From positions 1 through 64,000 of the forward strand of contig SWDT01000043.1 in the NCBI GenBank assembly GCA_009193035.1: a stretch of 64,000 bases of DNA. The letters run 5' to 3'. Of the stretch, positions 1 to 10,299 are shown in pieces; the first letter of the stretch is position 1, and every line of letters begins with the position of its first letter. Source of the DNA: Halicephalobus mephisto (Eukaryota > Nematoda > Chromadorea > Rhabditida > Panagrolaimidae). The position numbers and the translations under genes are program-made. The notes under the pieces were generated by a model, which saw nothing but the letters and a program-made list of their open reading frames with translations, had not been told where the DNA came from and did not search any database.

Positions 1-990
1 TTTAAATTCTTTAGCAAAAATATATTGTTGAACAGCATTGAAATTCTTGAAATTACACCTCAAACACTCATTCGGGTATCTCTCAGAATTTAGTTCTACA
101 AATATTTTTTCTAAATTGCAATGGTCAAATGCAGCGGCATTATGACAATTATCATCTCGATCAGTTTGGAAGCCAATCACTAAGTATCTGATCTTTTCAT
201 ATTTGGTCCCTAATTTCCATGTAAAGTCTTTGTTTCCTGTTGGTACATTATTGTCTTCGAACTGTCTCGATATGAATGGTAAAGAAAACGTTTTCTTAGT
301 ATCAAACATCTTCAATAGTTTATTTTGCACGGTTAAACTAGGTGTTAATTTTGGAATTACCCAATTTAATTCTGTAATTGTAATTTTTCCAAATATATTA
401 GGATCTCTTGAGTAAATAGCATTATTACAACTAGAATTTCTATATAATGACAACGTGTGTTTTACTCCGAAAATCACTTTTTTATACCATTTTGCGAAGC
501 CGAAAATATGGCTCAATGGAATACAAAATGATAAATTTCCTTTTCTTAGCTCTGTATATTTATTAATTTTATAATCAGTCGAACCTTCTAAAATCCAACC
601 AAATGTATTATTTTTACTTAAATTTGGTGAATAACTCAAAACTCCCTTAATTAGACTTGCTCTTCCAGGATGATAAATATCTTCAATTTGATTACCATTT
701 AGATTATAGGTTGCTCTATCAAACAAAAACATTGGGCCATTATTAGTTAAAGTAACTTCTTCCTTTTTGAGTAGAGTATCATCATTTTTAGTTAGTGTTC
801 CTTCAAAATATAAATAGCTTTCGCTAGGTATCAGATATTGGTCGCAACTCTCAACAACGAAATTGATTGTTCCATTTTTATTCAAATCAGATCCACTTAC
901 TGGGGACATATTTATTAGATTCTCTTTATCGGTAGAATTATTAAAAATAGGTTCTTCATCGAGAATATAAATTCTATCAATGACTTCCAT
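1..990 (-). CDS. Polinton major capsid protein-like, partial
   Basis: An open minus-strand frame of 330 codons runs from an ATG at 990-988 off the left edge with no stop. Its position and composition fit the double-jelly-roll major capsid protein of Polintons: beta-rich, many Asn, Phe and Tyr, with segments such as SYLYFEGTL (about residue 60) and GPMFLFDRATYNLNGNQIE (about residues 85-103), which resemble capsid-like proteins of arthropod and nematode Polintons. In the virus-like life cycle this protein would form the icosahedral shell. The start sits in TATATAAATGG, a context shared with other genes of the element. The C-terminal half is outside the window, so length and integrity cannot be judged. 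Family assignment is from recognition, not from an alignment; another structural protein such as a penton is possible but less likely. Confidence 0.68.
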   Translation of the reverse strand, partial: MEVIDRIYILDEEPIFNNSTDKENLINMSPVSGSDLNKNGTINFVVESCDQYLIPSESYLYFEGTLTKNDDTLLKKEEVTLTNNGPMFLFDRATYNLNGNQIEDIYHPGRASLIKGVLSYSPNLSKNNTFGWILEGSTDYKINKYTELRKGNLSFCIPLSHIFGFAKWYKKVIFGVKHTLSLYRNSSCNNAIYSRDPNIFGKITITELNWVIPKLTPSLTVQNKLLKMFDTKKTFSLPFISRQFEDNNVPTGNKDFTWKLGTKYEKIRYLVIGFQTDRDDNCHNAAAFDHCNLEKIFVELNSERYPNECLRCNFKNFNAVQQYIFAKEFK

Positions 991-2632
991 TTATATAGGG
1001 ATAATTTTATTGAAGATTAAGAATCATTTGGTTTAATATAAAGATAAAAAATGTTTGTTACAGTTCGTTTATTTTTAGTTTTGTATTTTGTTATTCTTGT
1101 CTATCACCACGTTGCTCGCTCAAGATCTTTTATGTTGAATGTGTTGAGTGGTAAGATTTCCTTTGTACTACTATGTAATGATGGAGAGAATCTACCATTT
1201 ATGTAATCTCCTGATTCTTTTCCATCATCTTGACTATTAGATATTATATTAAGTCTTCTTTATTTGTCAAAAGGCATTCAAGTTTTTACGATGATTTCAA
1301 AACTAGTCCTGTTTGAGATTCCTGGAATTGTGTAATATTAGGATGTGTCATGTCATCTATTTATGGTAAATCCGCTCGAAATAGTGAGTGATCTTATTCA
1401 CTTGATGAATTTTTATCTTTCAGTTCTATTTTCACCAGTAACATCTCATAGATATCGTTCTCCATATCTGATTTGTGGGGTATTATAAGGTTGGTGTGTT
1501 TTTCAAAAACATTTGATAACAACCTCCCTAAACGGTTCTAATTGTTTATTTAGTTTAAAGGTTTTGATGCTATGAGAATGCGTTCGGCCTCTGTTAAGTC
1601 TTGTTCAAAAATCCTTTTGTTTCGTTTCTTATCGTATTCCGGGATACTTTGGTAATAAAGATAATCTCTTTCAAGTAAAGTTTGTGGTTTTTAAACTTAC
1701 GATTTGTCTAAAATCGATTGTAAGAGCGGGTCGATAGCTACCTGAAATTGGTGTTGTGTTGCATTTTATGTATGATTATTTTTTAGAAGTTTTGAAAAGT
1801 TTTTGAAAAAATTTTGAAAAGTTGAATAAGGTTTGATAAGTTTTGATAAAAAAATATATCATAAAAGTATGGAAACCCCTTATTTCAGGAGTCTATAAAG
1901 TTGAATCATCATGAGTCTCCCTGATCACAAAATAAAAAGAATCTTAGAAAATATTAAAACAGTGTTTGATAGAAATCCATGTTACTCTCGGATTAATGAA
2001 TAATAAAGAAATGAACTAACGAAAGTACAGAAAAAATTGAAGGCCGGCGATAGTTCAAGTTTTATGTAAATTCGAAACAAATTAGAAGTACTGATCAACT
2101 ATGAATGCTTAAACAGTGATTTCAGCGCGAGGGAGTTGGAAAGAAATGCAACAGCCGGTAGAAGATTACTGATTCGTTTTTCCATTAAGCAAAGAAGAAT
2201 ACACAGCTGCGATTCATGCGAAACAAGCACGGAAAAATAGGAGAAAAAGTGAATGAATTTGAATATATCTAGGTCCTTGTTCATACAGCCAAAAGATAAA
2301 AAACAATAAATAAAAGTTATAAAAGTATATGTAAGTTGTAAATGAAAGAAAATATTGATTTTTAAGCCTACTGGTTCTAATTCCGGGACGAATTAAATTT
2401 TTTCCGGGGTTCCTCACCGCCACTTGATTCAGAGACTGTCTTTTTTTCCGATTTCGAGTTCTTCCTTTTCGAAGAATTTTTTTCTAACTTCATATAGCTT
2501 ATGTCTAGGTTATCATAAAGTCACTATAATCCTCCTCCATCATGAGTTACATTACCTTTTATTAAATATTCATGCAATCTAAATCGTTTTAATTGCGTAG
2601 GTCGTGGTGAGGGTTACTGTTTGAAAGCTTTA
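991..2632. other. Decayed Polinton interior, no intact gene
   Basis: Between the capsid and integrase genes there is no frame that looks like a full gene. Short minus-strand open stretches remain: about 1550-1697 (roughly 48 codons, charged, containing EAERILIASKP) and about 2420-2530 (Lys/Ser-rich). They look like remains of one or more Polinton genes that I cannot identify. A plus-strand start at about 1911 (MSLPDHKIKR) stays open for only about 30 codons. Confidence 0.4.
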
Positions 2633-3577
2633 TTAAATCGTAAAAGTCTCTCTAGGTCCAGTGTTAGGGAAGATAACGCTGTTGTAAGTCGAAAAATCAG
2701 CCTTATATTTTGTGACTTCTAAAACTTCATCCGGATTTTTAATTTGTTCTTTTTTAGTCGTAACTTTTTGAAGAGTCTGTAGAGCCAACGATCGACGAGA
2801 GTCCGGACAATTTTTATAGACTATTTCTCTATTTTCTTTTTTACTAGCTTCAATTGGCGTCATTTTGATAGACCTATAGTATGAATTATTGTAATTTATT
2901 AATAAATCATTAAGTATATCAATCCACTTGTGATTATTATTTTGAGTGAAGATCTTCCACATTTTCTCCTTTAACGTTCGGTTAAATCTCTCTACTATTG
3001 AAGCTTTTTTATCTGATTGAGTTGAGAAGTGGGTTATATTATGAGTTTGAAAGAATTTGCTTAGCTTGCTGTTGTAGTACTCTTTTCCTTTATCTGTTTG
3101 CATTTTTTTAGGTTTTTTAGTGGGGGAGTCATGAAATATTTTTTCGAATGCCATAACAGTTTCTTCTCCAGTTTTATTTTTAATAGGAATTGCCCAGGAG
3201 TACTTGCTGAAGCAGTCAATAACAGTTAATAAGTAGTTAAAGTTATTTTCTTTAGCATAAGGAATCATTTCCACCAAGTCAGACTGCCATTGATCGTCGA
3301 TACCGTTAACGTACACTCTTTCTCTTTTGAAATTCTTTCTAGCTGGTCTGTGAAGTGTGTAGACATTTTGCTCATTCAAGAATTCGATTATTTCTTTTCG
3401 CGATTTTCCAGTTTTACGTTGCAGATCATTTATACCTGAGTAGCCTGTTTTAGGGTCGTAGTAGACGGAAAGAAGGTTCCCATCTGTTGCTTTGCAATAA
3501 CCAGACTCATGGTTTCCACCCGTTGTTTCACAATTATTCTTAATAAATTGACTTTTATTTGTATCAAAATTCCACAT
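2633..3577 (-). CDS. Polinton retroviral-type (DDE) integrase
   Basis: 314-aa intact frame with the integrase catalytic core. The acidic triad is visible: Asp100 in WQSDLVEM, Asp162 in QTDKGKEYYNS and Glu196 in SIVERFNRTLKEK, 33 residues after the second Asp, close to the D-D-35-E spacing of retroviral and Polinton integrases. The core is followed by the usual helical region (MTPIEASKKENR, about 239-250) and a short basic C-terminus; I see no clear chromodomain, which many Polinton integrases carry at their end. It would join the element's ends to target DNA. It is read toward the capsid gene, and its start (ATG at 3577) lacks the TAAATG context seen at four other genes of the element. No stops or frameshifts, so it may still be translatable although the element around it is broken. 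Confidence 0.93.
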   Translation of the reverse strand: MWNFDTNKSQFIKNNCETTGGNHESGYCKATDGNLLSVYYDPKTGYSGINDLQRKTGKSRKEIIEFLNEQNVYTLHRPARKNFKRERVYVNGIDDQWQSDLVEMIPYAKENNFNYLLTVIDCFSKYSWAIPIKNKTGEETVMAFEKIFHDSPTKKPKKMQTDKGKEYYNSKLSKFFQTHNITHFSTQSDKKASIVERFNRTLKEKMWKIFTQNNNHKWIDILNDLLINYNNSYYRSIKMTPIEASKKENREIVYKNCPDSRRSLALQTLQKVTTKKEQIKNPDEVLEVTKYKADFSTYNSVIFPNTGPRETFTI

Positions 3578-3692
3578 CGTCCTTTTATTAATTCTTATTA
3601 TTTTTGTTGTAGTCTCAATTGGATTGATAGTTTCTGTCCTCTTTTACACTTTAGACAATAAATGCGATCCATTTACGTAATAAATTAAAGAA

Positions 3693-4424
3693 ATGCCTTC
3701 GATCGATTTTTATAATTTATCAATTGGTAACTTTTACTCGAAAAGGAATAATAGTGAATTACTTCCAAACTCAATTAGGGCCTGTATAATTGGAAAGTCT
3801 GGATGTGGTAAAACAAATTTATTAATGAATTTATTGTACAGATTATTTAGATTATAACAATTTGTACATTTTTCAAAAAGTCTACATCAACCTCATATCA
3901 GATCATGATAAATGAATTCAAAAACGGGTTAATAAAAAAGAAATCTTGGATAGCATTTTGAAGCAAAAATTCGTAGTTGATAAGAAAGAAAATAGAAGCA
4001 TTCAAATAAACATTCAATGTTTTAGTGATTCTGAGTGCGTTCCTGATCCAAGTGAAATACCCCCAAATTTAAAGACTTTGTATTTTTGATGATATATGCT
4101 CGAAAAACAAAACAAAATTGAAGACTATTACACCAGAGGGAGACATAATAATATCGACTGTTTCTACATTAGTCAAAATTACATTAAGCTTCCAAAAAAT
4201 ACAATTCGAGAGAATGCCAATTTCTTTATTTTATTTCCGCAAGATCAACAAAATTTAAACTATTTTTACAAAGACCACTGTCCAGACTCGATTTTGAAAC
4301 ACGATTTTTTTGATTTCTGTCAAACTTCATGAATGAAAAGTACAATTTTGTGACAATCGATAAGACAAGTGAAAAGAACTACGGAAGATTTCGTAAGCAA
4401 TTAAAATATTTCTACACAGTGTGA
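3693..4424 (+). pseudogene. Polinton DNA-packaging ATPase (FtsK/HerA, A32-like), broken
   Basis: Starts at ATG 3693 with an ordinary N-terminus and a perfect P-loop, GKSGCGKT, at about residues 35-42, then hits a stop at 3855-3857. Downstream the homology resumes in other frames: 4096-4332 (LEKQNKIEDYYTRGRHNNID) matches the segment after the Walker B strand and the sensor region of A32-like packaging ATPases, and a last piece ends at 4422-4424 (GRFRKQLKYFY). At least two or three frameshifts and stops break it, one of them just before the Walker B-adjacent segment. The intact protein would pump the element's DNA into capsids. It points away from the integrase, separated from it by about 115 bp. 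Confidence 0.85.
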
Positions 4425-4712
4425 TTGTTGGTACTCAACACATGTCGAACTGTTTGTCTCTTTACCAGCGTCAAGGTCATCACACACAAAGAGGATTTTA
4501 GTCGGTGTTTTGACTAGAATTTCAACCTTAAAATAAAATTTCATGACAAACAATCATAATGAAGTAATTATGTTGTATAGTCATAACGCACATACTATTC
4601 CTTTGAATTTTCTTCATCAATTCCTTGCCTCTATTATTGATATTCAAATTATGGAGATGTTTCTTCTTCTTTTCGATGGTCTTCTTAGCTGAGTTTTTTT
4701 TCATCTTTTTCC

Positions 4713-4922
4713 TTATGAATCCGGCCATCTTTTCTTAAACTCAATCTCCATATCCATAGCTTTACGTTTATCCTTGAGCGCATCGATCTGTTGTTGACGT
4801 TTCAAACTAAAGAAAAAAATCAGTATACAACAATTTAGAATTTTTTACTCTTTTAACTCGATTCTTTGATCATCTAAGGACTTATTATCTTCGACAACAG
4901 TTTTGTTGTTGAAGCGGCACAT
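4713..4922 (-). CDS. Possible small two-exon gene, hypothetical
   Basis: Two minus-strand exons fit together: 4922-4849 (starting MCRFNNKTVVEDNKSLDDQR) and 4806-4713, joined across a 42-bp intron that begins GTAAAA and ends TTTCTTTAG, with matching phase. The product would be about 55 aa, charged and coiled-coil-like (rich in Gln, Asp, Lys), ending in a stop at 4713-4715. Small introns of this size are typical of nematode host genes and not of Polinton genes. An overlapping minus frame at 4528-4728 encodes a very basic peptide (MAGFIRKKMKKNSAKK...), a second possible reading. Neither is recognised; chance is not excluded. Confidence 0.25.
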
Positions 4923-5171
4923 GATGATTTAGAATCCCAATCAATAGGAGAATCGGATTCCGAAACAGATAATTTCTGAAATAAAGAATGTTTCTTTGAG
5001 AATAAAATTTTAAAGTTGCCTTCATTTTTACTTCAATATTAGAGATAGAACTCATGATTGAAATTTAAATGACGTTATCGCGGAAAAGGGAGCGTCGTCT
5101 GAGACGAGAGGATAACCAAGCTCAGTCTGTGTATGTATTAGTATGGTCGTGTCCCTTCCATGTCCGATAAA

Positions 5172-5210
5172 GGTTTAATTACCCAAGTTTGAAGTTGAGG
5201 AAAACCAAAG
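5172..5210 (+). ncRNA. SL1 spliced-leader-like sequence (SL RNA gene or retroposed leader)
   Basis: 5172-5192 matches the first 21 of 22 bases of the nematode SL1 leader (GGTTTAATTACCCAAGTTTG and one more base). The 22nd base is A instead of G and is followed at once by GT, the place of the splice donor in SL RNA. The following bases can fold back as in SL RNA stem I: GGTTT (5172-5176) pairs with AAACC further down, and CCCAA with TTGAGG with one bulged base. I do not find a clear Sm-binding site (A-U4-6-G) downstream, so it could also be the 5' end of a retroposed trans-spliced mRNA, or an SL RNA pseudogene. The match to SL1 is from memory of the leader sequence. Confidence 0.5.
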
Positions 5211-5587
5211 TGGTGGAGCCTGGCAAGTTCTCCAACAGACGTAATATTACTTTTCTCAATAGCATATATTTAAAAAATTATGTCAATCGGATAAGTTTAA
5301 CACTAGTTATAAATGTAAAACCGTTAATTTATGCATAAAATGAAAAAAAATTTCAGAAAATTCTGTGGAAAAAAAATCTCCAAAGAGCAGTGCGTTAGGA
5401 TCGCTGGTGATATGACCAGACCCTGTCAAATGATGATAATTCGTTTCGCGCCTGTTTTAGTCATCGTGAATAAATTACGTAACTTTCTTGCTTATTCATT
5501 ACACAAGTGTTCAGGATAAAGACCGTCTTCCATGCTTACAAATAGATCGTTTTTAAAAAAACCTATTTTATAGATCGTATTAAAAAC

Positions 5588-6451
5588 CTATATTCTTATA
5601 GATCGTTTTAATTGTCGTTTTTTAATCGTCTTCGTTTTTACTAGTTCGTCTAAGATACAGTTGATCTTGTTATATTCATTTTTATTTCCAGCTTGATAAG
5701 ACGCTATTGATAATTGAAGCATTTCTAATAATGAATTTTTATCCGATGGCAGGAATTCTACACTAATCGAACTACCCGTCTTTGTAGCAGCAAATAATTC
5801 ATTTTTTATAAATTTCCACTTTTCACTCGTGTCAGAGTTCAATTTTTTTGTTTTCAAGTCAAAGCCTTGATAAATGGCATTTGAGTCCATTAATATTTCT
5901 TTATAAAATTGTTTGTCACTGTCTGAAACCAATGTGAAATTTGGTGACTTTTTTAACATTAACTCCAATAAACCATTAGTTGCATTATAAATTTTACCAC
6001 TAATTTTAAAATTGTTGTTGTCAATTTCTACCAACTTGTTTCCAATAGTATAACAATTTTTATCGGAATCATATTTAATGGAATATCCAGCATTGCTTCT
6101 ATTTGTTAAATCTTTTAGGTAATTAGCAATTAATTTACTAACTACTAAGTCTTTTGGTTTTTTAAAATTTTCAATTGCCAACTGTTTTTCACTTGGCTTG
6201 TCCTCAATTTTTAATTGATTGAAATTATTCAAGGTCTCAATAATTTTATTCCGGTCTTCGATTAATTCATTTTGTAATTTTTGATTCGATTCAATAATTG
6301 GTTTAAACAGTTCTATTCTATCTTGCTCAGTTTCATTTTGTGTGTTTTGTTGTTCTTCATATTTATTCTTTAACTTCTTTCTTAATCTTAAGTTTTCTTC
6401 TATAATTTCATTTCTTTTCTTAGGATCATAGATTTCGACAAATTTAGTCAT
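5588..6451 (-). CDS. Polinton-associated protein with DUF8207-like domain
   Basis: 287-aa intact frame. Residues about 1-90 are charged and helical, a likely coiled coil (ENLRLRKKLKNKYEEQQ). Residues about 115-210 form a domain I recognise as DUF8207-like, common in invertebrate Polintons: an 'I-G-N-x-x-V-x-I' strand (YTIGNKLVEID), 'F-K-I-S-G-K-I-Y-N-A-T-N-G-L-L-E-L-M' and 'Y-K-E-I-L-x-D-S-N-A-I-Y-Q' segments. The function is unknown; the family is found beside structural genes, so a virion role is a guess. Divergent from the polymerase, with only 29 bp between the two start codons, so both must share a very compact promoter. Its start lies in GATTAAATGAC. Confidence 0.75.
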   Translation of the reverse strand: MTKFVEIYDPKKRNEIIEENLRLRKKLKNKYEEQQNTQNETEQDRIELFKPIIESNQKLQNELIEDRNKIIETLNNFNQLKIEDKPSEKQLAIENFKKPKDLVVSKLIANYLKDLTNRSNAGYSIKYDSDKNCYTIGNKLVEIDNNNFKISGKIYNATNGLLELMLKKSPNFTLVSDSDKQFYKEILMDSNAIYQGFDLKTKKLNSDTSEKWKFIKNELFAATKTGSSISVEFLPSDKNSLLEMLQLSIASYQAGNKNEYNKINCILDELVKTKTIKKRQLKRSIRI

Positions 6452-6480
6452 TTAATCAATTAAAATTTTTTTCTTTATAA
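6452..6480. promoter_or_regulatory. Divergent promoter between DUF8207-like gene and polymerase
   Basis: Only 29 bp, almost entirely A/T, separate the two start codons. Reading toward the polymerase it ends CTTTATAA directly before ATG; reading the other way it ends GATTAA before ATG. Both give TAAATG at the start codon, the arrangement of poxvirus-type late promoters, also seen at the capsid and protease genes. Confidence 0.4.
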
Positions 6481-8444
6481 ATGGATCATCTTGAAGAATT
6501 GTCAAGAGATGATCTTCGATCTAGAGTTTCAAGATTAAGAATCATGAAATATGATGAAGTGAAAAAATTAAATAAACAGCGGCTAATCAATATATTAACA
6601 AACTTTAATTTAAGAACTGTTACTGAGGATGATAATTCGACTAATCGAACTGCTGCCGAAGACAGTAACCCAACTTCTGGTCAGGTTGTTAGCAAAGGTA
6701 ACGTCCAACAAGAACTAAATCTAAAAGAAATATTTCCGTTCAAAAAATCAATTTTTTCTGATTACAAAGAATTTAAAAATATTGCAAAAGACACCATTTA
6801 TGAAAATGAAAATAATTCCATTAATCTCAATGCCTACTTTGAAAAAAAGGAAACGGGAGTAATTAATGACATGATGACTTCAAATGCTAAAATATATTTT
6901 ACTTTAGAAGTGGAAATGTCAAGATTAAATGAAAATATAATACATTATATTAAGACTAAAACTAAACCCTTGTTAATTCATAATGATAGGAAACACTTTT
7001 ATAGAAATGCTTGTCAAGAAATGCTTGATAAACTAGAAGTAGCTGAATTACAAGGATCTGGTTGGCGTTTTCAGAAAATCAATCGTTTATTAATGCATCA
7101 ATCCAAATACAAACAGTTTAAAGGTGGTTCTTATTTAGATCTACCTAAATGGATCAAGGACAAGAAAGCTATTGTAAACATTAAAAACGAAGATGAAAGA
7201 TGTTTTATGTGGTGTTTATTAGCAGCTTTACATCCCATTGAAAAGAATGCCCAAAGAGTCTCAAAATACAAACAATATGAAAATGAATTAAATTTTGACA
7301 CAATTCAATTTCCTATTAAAATAACCGATATTCCAAAAATCGAAAAGATGAATAACTTGGCAATTAACGTTTTCAGTAACGAGAAAGAAGAAATTATTCC
7401 AATTTGTATTTCAAAACAGAAAGAAATTCTTGAAGAACGAATTATAGATCTATTTCTGATTAAAAATGAAAACTCTCACTAATGTTGGATTAAAAACATA
7501 AATCGTTTATTAGATAATGAAGTAAGTAATAATAATCAAAAATTCTTTTGTAGAAGATGTTTTGTGCATTTTAGCGTGGAACATAAATATGATCAACATG
7601 TGGAAGAATGTAGTAAAAATAAAGCCGTTATATTCAAAGAACCCTCTAAAGACTATGTTAAGTTTGTAAACATTGAAAGGTCTCAAAGAATTCCTTATGT
7701 AATCTATGCAGATTTCGAATCAATAATAGAGAAACACAATTCGGTAAACAACAACCCAAGCGAATCTTGGACTGTAATTAAAGGAACACACGTTGCATCA
7801 GCTTTCTGTGCCATTGTCGTTGACTTCAATGGAAAAGTAATTCATACTGAAGTTTATAGAGGTTATGACGCTGCTGAAAGATTTAATGATTACATAATTA
7901 AAAAATGTGATGAATTGATAAAATTGGGAGACAAAAAGATGAAAAAATTATCAAATAAAGAATGGAAAGAATATGACAAAAATAAAGTTTGTCCAGAATG
8001 TGCTCAAGAATACTCAATTAAGAATTGTAAAGTACGAGACCATGATCATTGGACTGGAGAATATCGGGGACCTTTATGCAGTACTTGTAATTTTAAAAAT
8101 AAAAAGAATAAATTTGTTCCAGTGTTCTTCCACAATTTAAAAGGTTATGACTCACATCTAATCTTGGGTTCAATAAATCAAGAAATAATTAAATATTCTG
8201 ACATAAAAGTGATACCAACTAATTCAGAAAAATACATCAGTTTCAGCTATGTGAAAAATGGACACGAGATCAGATTTTTAGATAGTTTTTCGTTTATGAC
8301 TTCATCCCTAGATGCTCTGAGTAAAAATTTGAATGAAAATCAATTCAAAATAACTAAAGAATATACAAAAATGATGATATATTTAAACTGATGTGTAGAA
8401 AAGGAATTTACCCATATGAATACATGGACTCCTTTAAAAAATAT

Positions 8445-8722
8445 TGTAGTAAATGAGGTAAGTGTGTGTTGTTCTTGATTGGGCGGATAACTGTTGGTTC
8501 CTACTATTAGCAATTAAGCTTGTTTATCTTAACACAGCATAGAACAAAGGAGGAAGGGTCCTAGTTGACCGAGGTCAAACGCGGACCCGTCTAAAGCTGG
8601 AATTTCTCAAGAGACTGACTCTCTAACACTTTAGTCTCACTTCACAGGCGTCGGCTGACTGGGCGGAGTTTTGGGCATCCTGTCTAGGCCGTTCCGGTTT
8701 AAGTCCGATCTTTGTGCCTACA
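8445..8722. mobile_element. 278-bp insertion in polymerase, ATAT target duplication
   Basis: The polymerase frame is interrupted by 278 bp flanked by direct ATAT repeats at 8441-8444 and 8723-8726. The insert begins TGTAG and ends CTACA, a 5-bp terminal inverted repeat, and is richer in G and C than the polymerase around it. Without it the polymerase frame would continue, so it arrived after the gene was formed. No coding capacity. It contains a good splice donor (GAGGTAAGT, 8454-8462) and a CACTTCACAG acceptor-like string (8639-8648), probably incidental. Family unknown: a small MITE or SINE-like element. Confidence 0.6.
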
Positions 8723-8994
8723 ATATGATGAAACTGAGTTACCTAGTAAAAAAATGTTTTATGATGAATTGAGTGGTAAGGACTGTGGTGATGAGGATTA
8801 TGAATATGCAAAGTTAGTATACGATAAATTAAAGTGTAAAACTTTAGGAGATTACACTGAAAAGTATATGATAAACGATGTTTTAATCTTAACTGATGTA
8901 TTTGAAACCTTTAGAGAAACATGTATGGCTCATTATAAATTAGATCCATGTTGGTATTATACAGCTCCGGGATTAACTTGGGATGCAATGTTAA

Positions 8995-10299
8995 CACATT
9001 CACGAGAGCGCATGTTTTTCGCGTTCTGCCGGATCGGACCGCGCCGTTTTTTTTCTTTTCCTCACAGTGCATGACCCGTCATGCACGTGGTCCCACACGG
9101 TAGTCTTTTTGCTCAATTTGGCAAAATTTTTTTATCAAATGATAAATTTGGTACTTTTTGGAAAAATTTTGTATTTATTCATACTTTATTTGTTATTCAG
9201 TTATTGAAAAGGGATTTTTGGTGTGCATTGGATCATGCTTATGCTTTGGAAAAATATTATTTCTGCCGTTGAAAATATCTCTGAATATCAGATACGCAAT
9301 TAGGTCCAAAATATCTGTAAACTTCTAGCTTCGCTAGAAAGACAATATAAAAACACGAAAAATTGAAATATTTTGGTCAATCAGCAATCCAGCACTTTTG
9401 CTGTTTAATGTTTTCCTACTGTGTTCGCTAAAGAAATTCCCTATTATTTCTTCACCACCTACTGTCATCCACTCAGAATTACAATTTAATAACATAGTTT
9501 AGTGATTCTGAGTGGTTTTCATAAAATGAGTTCTTATTCAATGAATGACAAGGACCTGGAAGATAATTTTGATCAACTCTTGCTTGAGAGTGAAGGTGAA
9601 GATGAACAGCAAGTTAATGAGACTGAGGACTATCAGACCTTAGTAGTTCCTGTTGAAGATGACGAGGATGAGGAATGTGATAGTATTGAAGCTGAAGATA
9701 ATTGGGAGGATGATATCCAGAAAAATGATAGGTGGTTGTTCGGAGATAATTCTGAATTAAATCTTGAACTAATTAACAATTGTAAAGACCCTATTGATTT
9801 TTATCAATTATTTGTCGACGATGAATTGATGGATCTCATTGTAGAAGAGACCAATCGCTATGGAGAATCAAAAGATCCTTATTGGGTACGAACAACTTCA
9901 ACACGCACAATAAAACATAAACTTGAAGAAGTTCAAGGAATGAAACAAATTACAAATAGACAGTGCGCAGCTTGCTATAGAAATTTATCTCAAAAATTTG
10001 GAGCAATTGTAGCCAGAAATCGATCCAAGCAAGTTAACACGAGATGTGATAGGTGTAAGGTCCATTTTTGCTTGAATTGTTTTCAAACTGAACACAAAAA
10101 ATGTTGACTTTTGTATTATAATTTAAATTTCTAATAAAAAACTTTAAATATACATTCTGCTCTGCCCACTTCGATCATGGAATCTTTAGATACTAAATAA
10201 TGTATTTAAGCAAAAAAAATAATTATTTTTAACATTTTAGCGCAAAAATACATTTTTAAAATCAGTGCATGACGGGTCATGCACGCGGTCGTGAATGTG
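8995..10299 (+). mobile_element. Internally deleted piggyBac element, TTAA duplications
   Basis: 1305-bp element between TTAA at 8991-8994 and TTAA at 10300-10303, the piggyBac target signature. The ends are inverted repeats: CACATTCACGA at the left and the complement of the same 11 bases at the right, with a further partly matched stretch. A 20-bp palindrome with 9-bp arms GTGCATGAC/GTCATGCAC lies near each end (9067-9086 and 10265-10284). It is inserted in sense orientation in the polymerase gene, whose frame is continuous across the single restored TTAA site, so the insertion is clean. Inside is one gene, 9526-10107, lacking the catalytic core of the transposase. Confidence 0.92.
9526..10107 (+). 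CDS. piggyBac transposase remnant: N-terminus fused to C-terminal Cys-rich domain
   Basis: 193-aa intact frame (ATG 9526; an upstream GTG at 9502 is in frame but an unlikely start). Residues 1-85 are strongly acidic (EGEDEQQ, VEDDEDEE), as at the start of piggyBac transposases. Residues about 98-115 (QLFVDDELMDLIVEETNRYG) match the beginning of the DDE_Tnp_1_7 domain. The text then jumps to the C-terminal part: about 140 onward is the Cys-rich, RING/PHD-like zinc domain with CAAC, CDRC and CLNC pairs, the part that binds the terminal repeats. Some 400 residues with the catalytic Asp residues are absent. The protein could therefore bind element ends but not cut DNA. The frame has no stop, which is notable in a deleted element. 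Confidence 0.85.
   Translation: MSSYSMNDKDLEDNFDQLLLESEGEDEQQVNETEDYQTLVVPVEDDEDEECDSIEAEDNWEDDIQKNDRWLFGDNSELNLELINNCKDPIDFYQLFVDDELMDLIVEETNRYGESKDPYWVRTTSTRTIKHKLEEVQGMKQITNRQCAACYRNLSQKFGAIVARNRSKQVNTRCDRCKVHFCLNCFQTEHKKC

Larger units (their letters stand above)
4425..5587. other. Polinton interior without a convincing gene
   Basis: Apart from the possible small spliced gene and the spliced-leader-like sequence at 5172, I see no gene here. 5060-5160 is noticeably less AT-rich than its surroundings and may be inserted DNA brought in with the leader-like sequence. A 62-codon plus frame at 5331-5519 is unremarkable. Near 5545-5605 the phrase 'atagatcgttttta' is repeated two or three times just downstream of the DUF8207-like stop. 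Confidence 0.4.
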
